DNA from: Bacteroidota bacterium
Lineage (GTDB): Bacteria; Bacteroidota; Bacteroidia; AKYH767-A; OLB10
Direction: 5' to 3'
Assembly: GCA_016713445.1 (NCBI GenBank)
Contig: JADJPB010000001.1
Location: 496,001 to 560,000 of the forward strand
Length of the DNA: 64,000 bases
How positions within the stretch are numbered: position 1 is the first letter of the stretch; the number at the start of each line of letters is the position of its first letter. Made by a program: the position numbers and the translations under genes. Positions 20,982-30,179 of the stretch are shown here, piece after piece. Under the pieces are notes generated by a model. It worked only from the letters and a program-made list of their open reading frames with translations, ran no database searches and was not told the origin of the DNA.

Positions 20982-22690
20982 CTATTGAATGACAATTCTT
21001 TGATGCGTTGAAAATTGATGAGTCGATATCGACACGATATAAACCCCTCTCGGAAACCCATCAAAAGAAATTGAAAACGAACTTGTAGAACTCAACAAAT
21101 GTTCAGTGGAAATTAATTTCCCTCTCAAATCATAAATTGAATATTTAATATTTTCCTGAACAGTTTTTAAGTCAAGAAAAACTGAACCATTTGTTGGGTT
21201 TGGAGATAATCTAACTATAGAATTGTTATTCACTGATTGGAGCGAAGTAATTGTTGGATTCGAATATTTCGCTATAAACGCATCTCTGCTTGCCGTAGGT
21301 GTTAAACTCAATATTCCGGGACTAGGATCAAAATCTATGGTACTATTAAAAAAGCCTGAAATAAAGATATGCGAACTATGACTTATTTCAAGTGAAGTAG
21401 CCTGATCAAAATTGAGTCCACCAGCCGTAAAACCCCATAGATATCTTCCATTTTCATTCAGTTTCAACACAAAAACATCATCACTTCCTGCATTAAAAAT
21501 ATTTTGTGTGATGTTTGTATCCGGATTAATATCTAGAGTACCCGTGAAGCCGCCAGTGAGGTAAATATTATTCGAATTATCCGTTTTAACAAAACGTGAA
21601 TTTACATTTGAAGTTGAATTCAGTCGTTGTGCCCAATTAAAATTTCCGCTCGAATCTAGTTTTAGAATAAAAGTATCATAAAATCCCCCCGCTTGAATAA
21701 ACGAATTTCCAACACTTGGATCGAAGTCAACATTTCCTAGAAACTGACCGATTACAATAACATTAGAAAAGGAATCAACAGCGATTCCATTGGCTAAATC
21801 GGCACCACTTCCACCTATTGATTTTGCCCAGCCAAAGTTTCCATTTCGATCCAATTTAACAATGAAAACATCATCAGAGCCATTCGAAGTAAAATTAGCT
21901 GCTGATAAACTCGGATCTAAGTCGGCGGTTCCTCTATAGGTACCTGTAACAAATAAATCGCCATTGCTATTGATTGAAATGCCGCGTCCAACATCGGAAT
22001 TTGTTCCACCTAATTGTTTAGCCCAAACAAGATCACCATTTATGTCAAGTTTAACGACATACCCTTCAAAAGCTGAACCGCCAGCAGCTGTGAGAAGAAA
22101 CATATTGTTTGAAGGATCAAAGTCGGCGCTGCCTGTAAATAAACCTGTTAAATAAACATTTGAAGAATCATCAACTACAACTGACCTCCCTTCTTCAATA
22201 CCCATAAAGCCGCCAAATTGTTTAGCCCACTGTTCATTACCTGCAGTATCAATTTTAGAAGAAACGCATCAAAGTCACCAAAAGAATTTAACATTAAGGT
22301 TCCTGCCCCTGAGGAAAAATCAATTTGAGTTAAAAACCTGTAGCATAGCAATATACCTTTATCGTCCAAACAAAGAGTGATTCCTTCATCGGTACCCGAT
22401 GATCCATAACTCTTCCCCCACACAAAATTTCCATTGGGATCCAGTTTTACGAGATAAACATCAGATGAGCCAACGGTTGAAACAGAAACAACACCTGGTC
22501 CCGGATCTAAATCCATCGTACCGCTATAAAATCCGAGGATATAACTATTTCCAAGTGCATCCACCACTACGGTCTTTGCCGTTTCTCCACTGCTACCACT
22601 TTGTTGTTTTGCCCAAAAGAGTGAAGGTGTTTGTGCATTTAAATCTGAAATAAATGCGAGGATCAAAAATATAGGTAGAATTTTTTTCAT
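20982..22690 (-). CDS. Secreted SBBP-repeat beta-propeller protein with T9SS sorting domain (frameshifted)
   Basis: A signal peptide (ending DLNAQ) is followed by repeats of about 50 residues of the type VxLDxNGNFxWAKxxGGSGxD and VDxxxNVxxxGxFxGTxDFDP, the SBBP beta-propeller pattern. The C-terminus (LSPNPTNGSVFLDL, then FPRGVYIVSIST) is a T9SS sorting domain. The break near 22250 is repaired by adding one A in AAAA, giving about 569 residues. Surface exposure is expected; the function is unknown. Confidence 0.88.
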
Positions 22691-22959
22691 CTGATATTAT
22701 TTGATGTGAAGGTAAAAAAAGACGATAATATTTTATCTATAAAAATCATCTTAAAATTACCTATTTTACATTACATATTTTAGGTAAAAGTTATTTTCTT
22801 ATGATTTTAATTTTTCTGGATAATAAGAAGATCGAAAACAACCATCCTTTACTTGATATTCATCACTTTAGGGGAAAATAAAAATAAAATTCCAGCCAAT
22901 ATTAAATTAATTTGGGAACATCTAATATTCTACTAACTTTGCCCTCCCGAAAAGGAACA
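22691..22959. other. AT-rich spacer upstream of the T9SS gene and tRNA-Arg
   Basis: The spacer carries the divergent start regions of the T9SS gene and the tRNA. Apart from the tRNA promoter no gene or structured element was seen. Confidence 0.6.
22911..22941 (+). promoter_or_regulatory. Promoter of tRNA-Arg (TTTG-N19-TAACTTTG)
   Basis: A -33 TTTG at 22911-22914 and a -7 TAACTTTG at 22934-22941 match the Bacteroidota consensus in both sequence and spacing. The tRNA begins 19 bases after the box. Confidence 0.8.
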
Positions 22960-23033
22960 GGTTGCGTAGCTTAACTGAATAGAGCATCTGACTACGGATC
23001 AGAAGGTTGGGGGTTTGAATCCCTCCGCGACCA
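22960..23033 (+). tRNA. tRNA-Arg (anticodon ACG)
   Basis: The 74-base cloverleaf has acceptor strands GGTTGCG and CGCGACC, an anticodon stem TCTGA/TCAGA with loop CTACGGA, and a T arm GGGGG-TTTGAAT-CCCTC. The anticodon ACG decodes CGN codons after A-to-I editing at position 34. The CCA tail is not encoded. Confidence 0.95.
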
Positions 23034-23054
23034 CTAATAAATAACCAACAAAAA

Positions 23055-23077
23055 GGCTCCCTTCGGGAGCCTTTTTT
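23055..23077 (+). terminator. Terminator of tRNA-Arg
   Basis: A seven-base-pair stem, GGCTCCC-TTC-GGGAGCC, is followed by a run of six T residues. Confidence 0.9.
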
Positions 23078-23108
23078 CGTTTCAGGAAGGTCTGGGAATG
23101 CTCGCATT

Positions 23109-23302
23109 GTTGGCCTCGAGAGCCTCAGCCAACTTCGAGAGCCTCAGCCAACTTCGAGAGCCTCAGCCAACTTCGAGAGCCTCAGCCAACGTTCTATTAT
23201 ATCCATTGCCTAAGAGAACTCGCGGGCAGCATATTGCTTGGCCTCGAGAGCCTCAGCCAACGTTCTATTATATCCATTGCCCAAGAGAACTCGCGGGCAG
23301 CA
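23109..23302. repeat. Composite repeat: 13-base-loop hairpins, 19-bp tandem repeat and 59-bp direct repeat
   Basis: The block begins with hairpin GTTGGC-[CTCGAGAGCCTCA]-GCCAAC (23109-23133). Three tandem copies of the 19-mer TTCGAGAGCCTCAGCCAAC follow (23134-23190). A segment of 59 bases, 23173-23231, is then repeated at 23244-23302 with a single T/C difference, 71 bases apart. The second copy again opens with a hairpin carrying the same 13-base loop (TTGGC/GCCAA stem, 23238-23260). The shared downstream part holds another stem-loop, TGCCC-AAGAGAACTCGC-GGGCA in the second copy. No gene is present between the tRNA terminator and the MOSC gene. Confidence 0.9.
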
Positions 23303-23374
23303 ATGAATCTTTTTATCAGAAAACACACCTATATTTTTTAATCTATTTTTTCTTATTTTCGAAGTACATATTTT

Positions 23375-23919
23375 ATGATTAAACCACAAGTAGTTTCCTT
23401 AAGCAAAAGTGATACGCATACTTTCAAAAAATACAATTGCGAAAAAATTGCGCTAATAGAAGGCCTGGGCATTAAAGGCGATGCTCACGCAGGTAAAACG
23501 GTAAAGCATCGTTCTAGAGTAGCCGTAGACCCCATGCAGCCTAATTTACGACAAGTTCACTTGATCCATTCGGAGTTGTTTGATGAATTAGCAGAAAAAG
23601 ATTTTTTAGTAACACCCGGTGCTATGGGTGAAAATATCACTACACAAGGAATTGATTTATTGAATTTGCCTAAGAATACAATTCTTAAAATAGGAACAAG
23701 TGCAGCAATACAAATAACAGGATTAAGAAACCCTTGTCTCAATTGGATTCCATTAAAACTGGTTTAATGAAAGCCGTATTAGATCAGGATGAACAAGGGA
23801 ACTTGATACGTAAGGCTGGTATTATGGGAATTGTATTGCAAGGAGGAGATGTTTTCGTTGGCGATGATATTTTGATTCAACTTCCTAATCCTCCTTATGA
23901 AAAATTGGAAAAGGTGTAG
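23375..23919 (+). CDS. MOSC domain protein (frameshifted)
   Basis: MOSC domains handle sulfur bound to a molybdenum cofactor or pyridoxal phosphate. The protein shows the family pattern: LIEGLGIKGDAHAGKTVKHRSR, then QVHLIHSELFDEL, PGAMGENITTQGIDL and RNPC with the conserved cysteine. The frame breaks near 23742 right after the RNPC cysteine and resumes as SQLDSIKTGLMKAVLD if one T is added. Corrected length is about 181 residues, a stand-alone MOSC protein. The sulfur acceptor is unknown. Confidence 0.88.
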
Positions 23920-23946
23920 CTCGATAATATGAATGAAAAATAGTTT

Positions 23947-24294
23947 TTAATTAAACCAAACCGCATACTTCTGCCTGCGTAATTCTAACGCTAGATTTTT
24001 TTCCATCTCCAATGCTTCTTCCTGGGTCATCGGATCAATATGCATGTATAAACTCGGACGCAAATATTTTCCATATTTCTGTACGATGTTCGAGCTTAGT
24101 TTATGTCCTTTTTTATTGACGTAGCCCATTTTGTGTTGTTCAAACCTTTCCTTAGGATCTTTACTCGTCATCCCCACGTAAAGACATTCTAACACACCGT
24201 TAAACTGAGGATTCGCTTCTCGAAATTTAGCATTTTCTGAAAATACTTTTTTCGATAACTCAATCACGTAAACACGATAAATCATTTTTGACAT
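23947..24294 (-). CDS. GIY-YIG-like small nuclease-domain protein
   Basis: The 115-residue sequence has a GIY-YIG-like core: YRVYVIELS, then ECLYVGMTSKDPKERFEQH. The first tyrosine motif is altered (RVYVIEL in place of GIYVIT). The ATG at 24294 gives a compact domain; the open frame continues upstream only through palindromic repeat DNA and was cut back. Nuclease activity is likely but not certain given the divergent motif. Confidence 0.65.
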   Translation of the reverse strand: MSKMIYRVYVIELSKKVFSENAKFREANPQFNGVLECLYVGMTSKDPKERFEQHKMGYVNKKGHKLSSNIVQKYGKYLRPSLYMHIDPMTQEEALEMEKNLALELRRQKYAVWFN

Positions 24295-24423
24295 GGTGAA
24301 TTGGCAAATTGGTGTCGCGAGGCTTCGCGATGGCGAATTGGTGAATTGACGATCCCGAAAGCTATCAGAGGTGAATGGTGTCGCAGGGCTTCGCAATGAG
24401 ACGAAGCTAGAAGCTAGAAGCTA
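24295..24423. repeat. Palindrome and heptamer repeat cluster
   Basis: The spacer holds the palindrome TCGCGA-GGCT-TCGCGA (24315-24330), a decayed relative (24381-24396), a decayed CCCGATAGCTATCGGG element near 24352-24370 and GAAGCTA heptamers at about 24405-24423. The stop codon of the gene at 24421 (TAG on the minus strand) is inside the last heptamer. GAATTGGTGAATTG words fill the rest. Confidence 0.75.
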
Positions 24424-24954
24424 AAACTCCACTACCCTACTGTATACCAAACCATGTTTTTTCTTCAATGATTTGCATTTTTTTAACGCAGATTTTGATC
24501 CGGTTTTTTCGAGTTTATAAAAATCAGCATAGTACTTTTTACTCAGCATTGAATAGTAAATTTTTAGTTTCTTTTTTTCGCTGTTAAAGTTTGATGGCAT
24601 ATTAAAATATAATTCTAACTTTCCTTTTGGCTTTAAAGTTTTGGTAGCTCTGTATTGCTCAGGAAATAAAGGGTTGTTTGATTTCCCCAGAAAAACGATG
24701 GCTTTAAAGCCGTTTTCAGATAATTCTTCCCATTTATAGCGGTTAATGAAAGGAGGTAATTCAGCCTCGTGAGTATGTAAAACCATGATACTGTCGTTAG
24801 AAGAATTATTGATGGAAATAGAATATACAGCTTGACCTTCGCTATCGGATGGGTAGACTTGAGAAATTAAAAAGAATTGACCTAGAGAACAAAATGGTAA
24901 AAAGGATAGACCTATCAAACAACTATAAAAAAATAGTACTTTTCGCATTTCCAT
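24421..24954 (-). CDS. Secreted protein of unknown function (177 residues)
   Basis: A signal peptide (KVLFFYSCLIGLSFLPFCSLG) begins a small protein with a predicted beta-sandwich-like pattern (AVYSISINNSSNDSIMVL, LKPKGKLELYFNMPS, KLKIYYSML). No family was recognised. The basic C-terminus (KKCKSLKKKHG) is notable. It lies downstream of rplS on the same strand but beyond the rplS terminator, so it probably has its own promoter. Confidence 0.7.
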   Translation of the reverse strand: MEMRKVLFFYSCLIGLSFLPFCSLGQFFLISQVYPSDSEGQAVYSISINNSSNDSIMVLHTHEAELPPFINRYKWEELSENGFKAIVFLGKSNNPLFPEQYRATKTLKPKGKLELYFNMPSNFNSEKKKLKIYYSMLSKKYYADFYKLEKTGSKSALKKCKSLKKKHGLVYSRVVEF

Positions 24955-25007
24955 GACTCGAAGGTAGCAAAATAAGATCTAAAATAGAATTCTAAAAAGT
25001 AAAAGGT

Positions 25008-25036
25008 CAAAAAAAAGCCTCGAAATTACGAGGCTT
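25008..25036 (-). terminator. Terminator of rplS
   Basis: An inverted repeat AAGCCTCG-AAATTA-CGAGGCTT (25015-25036) is followed, on the minus strand, by a run of T residues (A run at 25008-25014). It lies 20 bases after the rplS stop. Confidence 0.85.
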
Positions 25037-25055
25037 AATTACTTTATAGATGTTA

Positions 25056-25418
25056 TTAATCTTTCTTTGCACCTTGCTTACGCTCTTTAATACGAGCACT
25101 CTTACCCACCATATCGCGTAAATAGAAAATACGTGCTCTACGTACTTTACCACGTTTGTTCATATCGATACGAGTAATTTTTGGACTATTGATAGGGAAA
25201 ATACGCTCTACACCTACATTGCCAGAAATTTTACGAATGGTAAAGGTTTCTGTAAGACCTTGTCCGCGACGTTGAATTACAACACCTTGAAATTGCTGCT
25301 CGCGCTCTTTGTTTCCCTCTTTAATTTTGTAGTAAACGGTGATGGTGTCGCCTGACCTGAAATCCGGCCATGATTTAGCTTCAATAAGTTGCTCCTGCGC
25401 TATTTTAAGTAAGTCCAT
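25056..25418 (-). CDS. rplS: 50S ribosomal protein L19
   Basis: L19 sits at the interface of the two ribosomal subunits. The 120-residue sequence has DFRSGDTITVYYKIKEG, FQGVVIQRRGQGLTETFTIRKI and RVFPINSP-type motifs (here ERIFPINSPKI). The start at 25418 (MDLLKIAQEQL) was chosen by family length; the open frame continues upstream only through leader DNA. In the leader, 25435-25447 carries a small inverted repeat (CCCCAAATTGGGG). Confidence 0.97.
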   Translation of the reverse strand: MDLLKIAQEQLIEAKSWPDFRSGDTITVYYKIKEGNKEREQQFQGVVIQRRGQGLTETFTIRKISGNVGVERIFPINSPKITRIDMNKRGKVRRARIFYLRDMVGKSARIKERKQGAKKD

Positions 25419-25634
25419 GATTCTTGTTATTTTACCCCCAAATTGGGGCTGCAATATTAGTGAAAATTTGAACAAGAATATATTTTATTTTGAAAAATTT
25501 TGGATCCCTAGATTTATTAGTTTTCATCAAATAGTAATAAATTGAAATACAATAACATGCAAGTCTGATTTATCATGAGGTTTTTTTAAAATTTAAGAGG
25601 TCCGGAGATACTTAAAAAGCAAATACCCTTAATC

Positions 25635-26837
25635 TTAGGGTGTCTTTTGGTCAATCGAATCGAAAAAATTGATTAGTTTTTTTCCGATAGACAAATTGTC
25701 GAAATGATCCTGAGCGAATTTTTTTGCATGAATTCCCATTGATTTTTGTAGATGGATCTTCGAGTAATTTAAGGATATTAGAAGCAAACTCTTCGGCGGT
25801 GTTTCCGATGAGAAAATCACGTCCATCTACCCCAGCAATTCCCTCGGCCCCAATAGAAGTAGTAACGATTGCTTTTTGCATGGCCATCCCTTCCACTATT
25901 TTCACTCTCATTCCGCTTCCACTAAACAATGGGACGATCATGATTCCACCATTTCCAATGAAGGCGATATTATCGGTTACAAAATCATTTACTTCAATAC
26001 TATTACTTTGATATGCTTTTATTGACTCCGGCATCTTTTTTCCTGCTAAGGCCAATTGAGCTGCAGGGAATTTTGCTTTCACGATGGGCCAAACTTTTTC
26101 AAAAAACCATTCGATTCCTTCGATGTTTGGCAACCAATCCATTGCGCCAATATGAAAAACGAGTGTTGGGTTAGGCTCTTTGTTGATGGGATAATCATTC
26201 GTGTCAATACCAACTGGAGCGATATGAATGGGTAAGTCGGCTCCTAATTTTATCAATAACTTTCGTCATCTGAAGTCATGGCTGCTATACCATCTACACG
26301 ATTTAGAGCCCATTGTTCGTAATGTTGCAATCGGTCTGCGAGGAGATTTAAATACCACTTTCGGAGCCATTTCTTCTCCGACTGAGCCAATCTTTTCCAA
26401 ATCAAATGTTCAATATTGTGAGTTCTTAAAATTACTTTAGCATTTGAAAATTGTCGGATTACCTCCATATAAGGAATCATGAATAAGCTTTCTAGAATGA
26501 TCGTATCGAACTTTTCTTTTTTCAGGATGTTGATGAGCGCCTCTTCAAAATCTCGCTTTACAAATCGGATGATGTGGTAGGATTCTCCAGTGAAAACATT
26601 AAACAAAGCGGCAAAAGGTTTGATGCGATTATCGAGATAAATTCCTTCAATGCGAGTCATTTTTTTATACCCTTCATCGAGCGAATCCAAGTCGGTCAAT
26701 TGTTTGATAGTATTGAAAGAAAGTACTTTTAATTTTGCACCATTTTCATGCAATGATTTTTGCATATGGTACATAGCAATACTGCCACCATCAACGGGCG
26801 GAAAAGGTACGCGAATACAGAGTTGTAAAATTCTCAA
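25635..26837 (-). CDS. Group 1 glycosyltransferase (GT4-like), frameshifted twice
   Basis: The N-terminal Rossmann domain opens with MRILQLCIRVPFPPVDGGS and the C-terminal domain has IGAMDWLPNIEGIEWFFEKVWP and the donor-binding region VPLFSGSGMRVKIVEGMAMQKAIVTT with a later EGIAG. The breaks near 26256 (one T missing) and 25745 (one A too many) are homopolymer changes. Corrected length is about 400 residues. The start overlaps the stop of the LptF/G gene by four bases, which links it to envelope or lipopolysaccharide synthesis. The sugar donor is unknown. Confidence 0.88.
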
Positions 26838-28264
26838 AGCAGTTTAGGATTTTTCTTTTGATTGAATAATTTTTTGAAGAAACTGATATAAGCATCTCGA
26901 TCAAAGATGACCGAGTCATGGGTAGCTTTGTAGATCAAAAATAATCCAACAGGTAATAAGATCATGGAGGATGTCCACATTCCTCGCCAAGCGGGAAGAA
27001 TCCCTTCTTTAGCGAATTTCTCTCCTGTGATGCTCAAAATATGATAGGTTAAGAAAAACACAATTGAAATCACCAATGGCATTCCTAGCCCTCCTTTTCG
27101 AATAATAGCTCCTAACGGGGCGCCTATGAGAAAAAGGATAAAACAAGCTGCCGACAAGGTCAGTTTACGGTGCCACTCTACTTCAAAGCGTGCCAGTTGA
27201 CTGTTTCTAGACTCTTGCTCGTCTTTAATTCCCAAGATGAATGATTGCATGGAGCGCGCTTGGTTTTTAGCGTTTTCATAAAGTTGATTGGAATTCGCTT
27301 TGAATCCAGTATCCAACAATGTAATGGCAGGACTTGAATTTACCTTTGATTTAAACAGTGCAGAATCTCTAAGAAATAAAAAATTATGAGAAATATTAAT
27401 GGCGACGAGTGAGTTATTTGACAACTCTTCTTTTTTTAAACTATCCACCGCTTTTCCCAATTGATTTAAGTTCATCATTTGGTGTCCACCTTTAAACATA
27501 TCTTCATTCGTTCGGTTCAGTTGAAATTGAGATAAGTCAAACCGAATGACATAATCTTTAAAAGAATTTCTCATAAGCGGATGTGTGTCGACCCCACCTT
27601 TGTTTTTACTTTTCTCCTCGTAAGAATTCCCATCATGTAAGGAGAGAATCAGAAATTTCTGATCTGGAGATGATTCCATTTCACCACTCTTAGCGATGAC
27701 AACCTTTCGATTTCCGATACCGGCAGTATGATCATAGATCATAACATGGCGGATGGTTTTTCCATCATCATCTTTTTGCCCGACCTTAATACTATATCCT
27801 TCAATCCCATTATAAAATACGCCTTCTCGAATAGATAAAGAAGGCTTCTGTTGTCGAATATCATACAGCAATGATCCCATCTTTAAATTAGTATAAGGCA
27901 ATACATTGTTGGAAAAGAAAAATGCTGTGCCACTTATTAGAAATACCGCCAAGAACAATGGGCGCATAATGCGTTGAAGAGAAATTCCGCTGGCTTTAGC
28001 GGCAGTTAATTCAAAATGTTCTGCCAAATTTCCGAAGGTCATGATGGAAGAAACTAAGATCGCTAGAGGAAGCGCAAGAGGAACCAAGTTTGCAGATGTG
28101 TAAAATAGTAATTCGGCGATAACAAGTCCATCTATCCCCTTCCCTACCAAATCATCAATATACTTCCATAAAAATTGCATCAACAGAACAAAAAGTGATA
28201 TAAAAAACGTTAGGATGAATGGACTGATAAAAGACTTAAGAATAAGTGTATCTAATTTCTTCAC
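26834..28264 (-). CDS. LptF/LptG-family lipopolysaccharide export permease
   Basis: The 476-residue protein matches the YjgP/YjgQ family: an N-terminal helix pair (MKKLDTLILKSFISPFILTFF), the signature FYTSANLVPLALPLAILVSSIMTFGNLAEHFELTAAKASGIS, a large periplasmic beta-jellyroll domain and C-terminal helices (LGMPLVISIVFFLTYHI). It would pass lipopolysaccharide to the Lpt bridge. The start codon is GTG at 28264. A -7-like box (TATTTTTG on the minus strand, 28287-28294) lies upstream. Confidence 0.92.
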   Translation of the reverse strand: MKKLDTLILKSFISPFILTFFISLFVLLMQFLWKYIDDLVGKGIDGLVIAELLFYTSANLVPLALPLAILVSSIMTFGNLAEHFELTAAKASGISLQRIMRPLFLAVFLISGTAFFFSNNVLPYTNLKMGSLLYDIRQQKPSLSIREGVFYNGIEGYSIKVGQKDDDGKTIRHVMIYDHTAGIGNRKVVIAKSGEMESSPDQKFLILSLHDGNSYEEKSKNKGGVDTHPLMRNSFKDYVIRFDLSQFQLNRTNEDMFKGGHQMMNLNQLGKAVDSLKKEELSNNSLVAINISHNFLFLRDSALFKSKVNSSPAITLLDTGFKANSNQLYENAKNQARSMQSFILGIKDEQESRNSQLARFEVEWHRKLTLSAACFILFLIGAPLGAIIRKGGLGMPLVISIVFFLTYHILSITGEKFAKEGILPAWRGMWTSSMILLPVGLFLIYKATHDSVIFDRDAYISFFKKLFNQKKNPKLL

Positions 28265-28297
28265 TTCTCATGTGGGGATTGATTTGCAAAAATACCC

Positions 28298-28305
28298 TAA
28301 GTTTG
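28298..28305 (+). promoter_or_regulatory. Candidate -7 box TAAGTTTG
   Basis: This exact consensus match lies ten bases before the ATG at 28316 and directly beside the minus-strand box of the LptF/G gene (28287-28294), suggesting closely spaced divergent promoters. Neither has an obvious -33 element. Confidence 0.35.
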
Positions 28306-28315
28306 GCTAATATCG

Positions 28316-28936
28316 ATGGAGATGTCTAAAGTAAAATTCGAAAAAGAAGAATTAGATCTTCTTATCCGCCCCGAATTCTTCCTAATGAAGAAGCGTTTGG
28401 AAGTAAAAATCAATGATTTATTAACACTGTGCATTCCCGTAATTCAAGAAGAACTGGAAAGAAATTCATCTGTCATTCCTCAAAACTCGCTCGATTCCAC
28501 TCCCAAAATTAGCAGGGGAGAAAACTATTTATCATTTCCTTGGCAAATTCTCGATTACCCTCGCCTCTTTGGTAAGCAACATGCTTTTGCTTTAAGAACC
28601 CTTTGCTGGTTTGGAAATGGGATAAGCGTAAGTCTGTACCTCAGCGGCGACATTGCTAAAAAATATTCCACGGCTCTTGCGAATAATTTTTCTGTCTTAG
28701 CTAAAAATGATTTCTACATATGTATTCATAAAGATCCCTTCCAACATCATTTTGAAGAAGACAATATTATTCCCTGCAGACAATTTATGGAATCAGGAAA
28801 ATCGATACATATTCTCGTAGAAAACCATCATTTCATCAAAATCGTGAAATTATTCTCATTCGAAGAAATCGATTTTTTACCCAAAAAGATGGGAGAGGCG
28901 TCAAGGATTTTATTGGAAGTGATTTCAGAAAAGTAA
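28316..28936 (+). CDS. Conserved-looking cytosolic protein of unknown function (206 residues)
   Basis: No domain was recognised. The protein is charged, without signal peptide or membrane segments, and looks alpha/beta (LSFPWQILDYPRLFGKQHAFALRTLCWFGNG, HILVENHHFIKIVKLFSFEEIDFLP). It has normal codon use and a candidate promoter. It is divergent from the LptF/G gene and followed by a heptamer array. Confidence 0.75.
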   Translation: MEMSKVKFEKEELDLLIRPEFFLMKKRLEVKINDLLTLCIPVIQEELERNSSVIPQNSLDSTPKISRGENYLSFPWQILDYPRLFGKQHAFALRTLCWFGNGISVSLYLSGDIAKKYSTALANNFSVLAKNDFYICIHKDPFQHHFEEDNIIPCRQFMESGKSIHILVENHHFIKIVKLFSFEEIDFLPKKMGEASRILLEVISEK

Positions 28937-28980
28937 TTTGTTGGGTATACTGGGTTTTAGAGGTTAGACTTTGGTCGCGA

Positions 28981-29029
28981 CTAACAACTAACAACTAACA
29001 ACTAACAACTAACAACTAACTACTAACTA
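28981..29029. repeat. CTAACAA heptamer array (seven units)
   Basis: Five CTAACAA and two CTAACTA units run between two convergent genes. The TAG stop codon of the minus-strand START-like gene (29027-29029) lies in the last unit. On the plus strand TAA occurs in every unit. Confidence 0.9.
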
Positions 29030-30059
29030 CAAGCTCCCTAACAGCATTCTCAACTTTTGCACTTGAGATTCCCACAATCGAATATTAGTGTCTTTCTCCC
29101 CTTTCGCAGCGAAATCAGTAATGATTAGCGCAACATCAAGTGTAATGTCGTCTTCTTTAATTTCGAATTGGAAATAAGATCCATCGGTATCTTCTTCCCA
29201 TTCAAAACGAATTAAATGGAGATCACGAATCGCAACGAGTCGGGCGTTAGAATGCCCACCTTCCCAAGCAAACGTATAAAGTTTATCTTTGACGTACTTC
29301 ATCTGCAAACCAACCGGCTAATCCGCTTGAATCGCTTAGCGACGTAAACAATATTTTAGGAGAAGACCTGAATTCAAACTCTAAAGTATATTTTTCTTTA
29401 TTGGTATTGGTGGGTTCCGGTAAATTCGGAAGAGGATCACTTTTTTTAGGGAGTGGTTTGGGTGCAGTACCTGCCTGAATACGCGGCCGCATCTTACTTA
29501 AATCCATTGTTTCCTCAAGCTCCTTCATCACTTTCGCTGCCTTTGCATGCAAAGGATCGATAGTTTCTATTGGCTTTCCACTTTTCCCTACAATTTTTTT
29601 ATCTACTTCTTGCTTTTTCGTCTTTGAATCGAGTGGTTTTTTTTCCTTCTTAACTGAAACTTTAGGAAGCTCTACTTTCACCAACTTTTCTGCTTTAACA
29701 GGTACTTTGGTTGCCACTTTAGAAGCAATTGATTTTGAATTTTCTTTTCGAACTGATTCTTTAGAAACTACTTTTTTAGTAGGCTGCTGAGAAGCAACTT
29801 TTTTAACAGGAATTTTCGATGCTACCTTTTTCTTGGGAGCTGGCGTAGATTTTTTTGTCAAAGTCGCTGCTTTCTTTGTAGTAATTTTATTCTTCACCTT
29901 CGCTGCAGGTTTTGCCGACGCTGCTTTCTTCACGACTTTTTTGACAGCGACTTTTTTAACCGACTTTTTAACGATTGGCTTTGCTGCTTTTTTGGGAGCA
30001 GGCTTTTTAATCACTTTCTTTGTCGCTACTGCTTTCTTCTTATTTTTTGCAGACGCCAT
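29027..30059 (-). CDS. START-like domain protein with long Lys/Ala-rich histone-H1-like N-terminal tail (frameshifted)
   Basis: The C-terminal 130 residues match the Bacteroidota START-like domain (YTLEFEFRSSPKILFTSLSD, GLAGWFADEV, then LIRFEWEEDTDGSYFQFEI and WESQVQKLRMLLGS). The first roughly 170 residues are almost entirely K, A, V, P, S and T in KKxVKKAxxK repeats, like bacterial histone-H1-like proteins and very basic. The family member is usually about 130 residues without the tail. The frame break near 29300 is a single indel; adding it back joins FADEV to the MKYVKDKLYTFAW segment. Binding of the tail to nucleic acid is inferred from charge only. Confidence 0.85.
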
Positions 30060-30179
30060 ATTTACCCTTATTAATTCGAATTATGCTTGGGTGGAAATAT
30101 AGTTAAAAATCAATAGGAACAAGGCCCGTTTATTCGAAATCTATGGACTGTTAAAACGAAATATTTCTCTTGCTTTTAA

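Noticed and set aside
23115..23302. Possible CRISPR array
   Set aside because: The 19-base units are directly tandem with no unique spacers, the longer unit occurs only twice, and no cas gene is present.
23947..24396. Longer 149-residue form of the GIY-YIG protein
   Set aside because: The extra N-terminal part is translated from the TCGCGA palindrome and GAATTGG repeats; the internal ATG at 24294 gives a normal domain.
29283..30059. Separate histone-H1-like DNA-binding protein
   Set aside because: The frame ends inside the START-like domain (GLAGWFADEV) and the rest of that domain continues in another frame directly after, so one gene is more likely.
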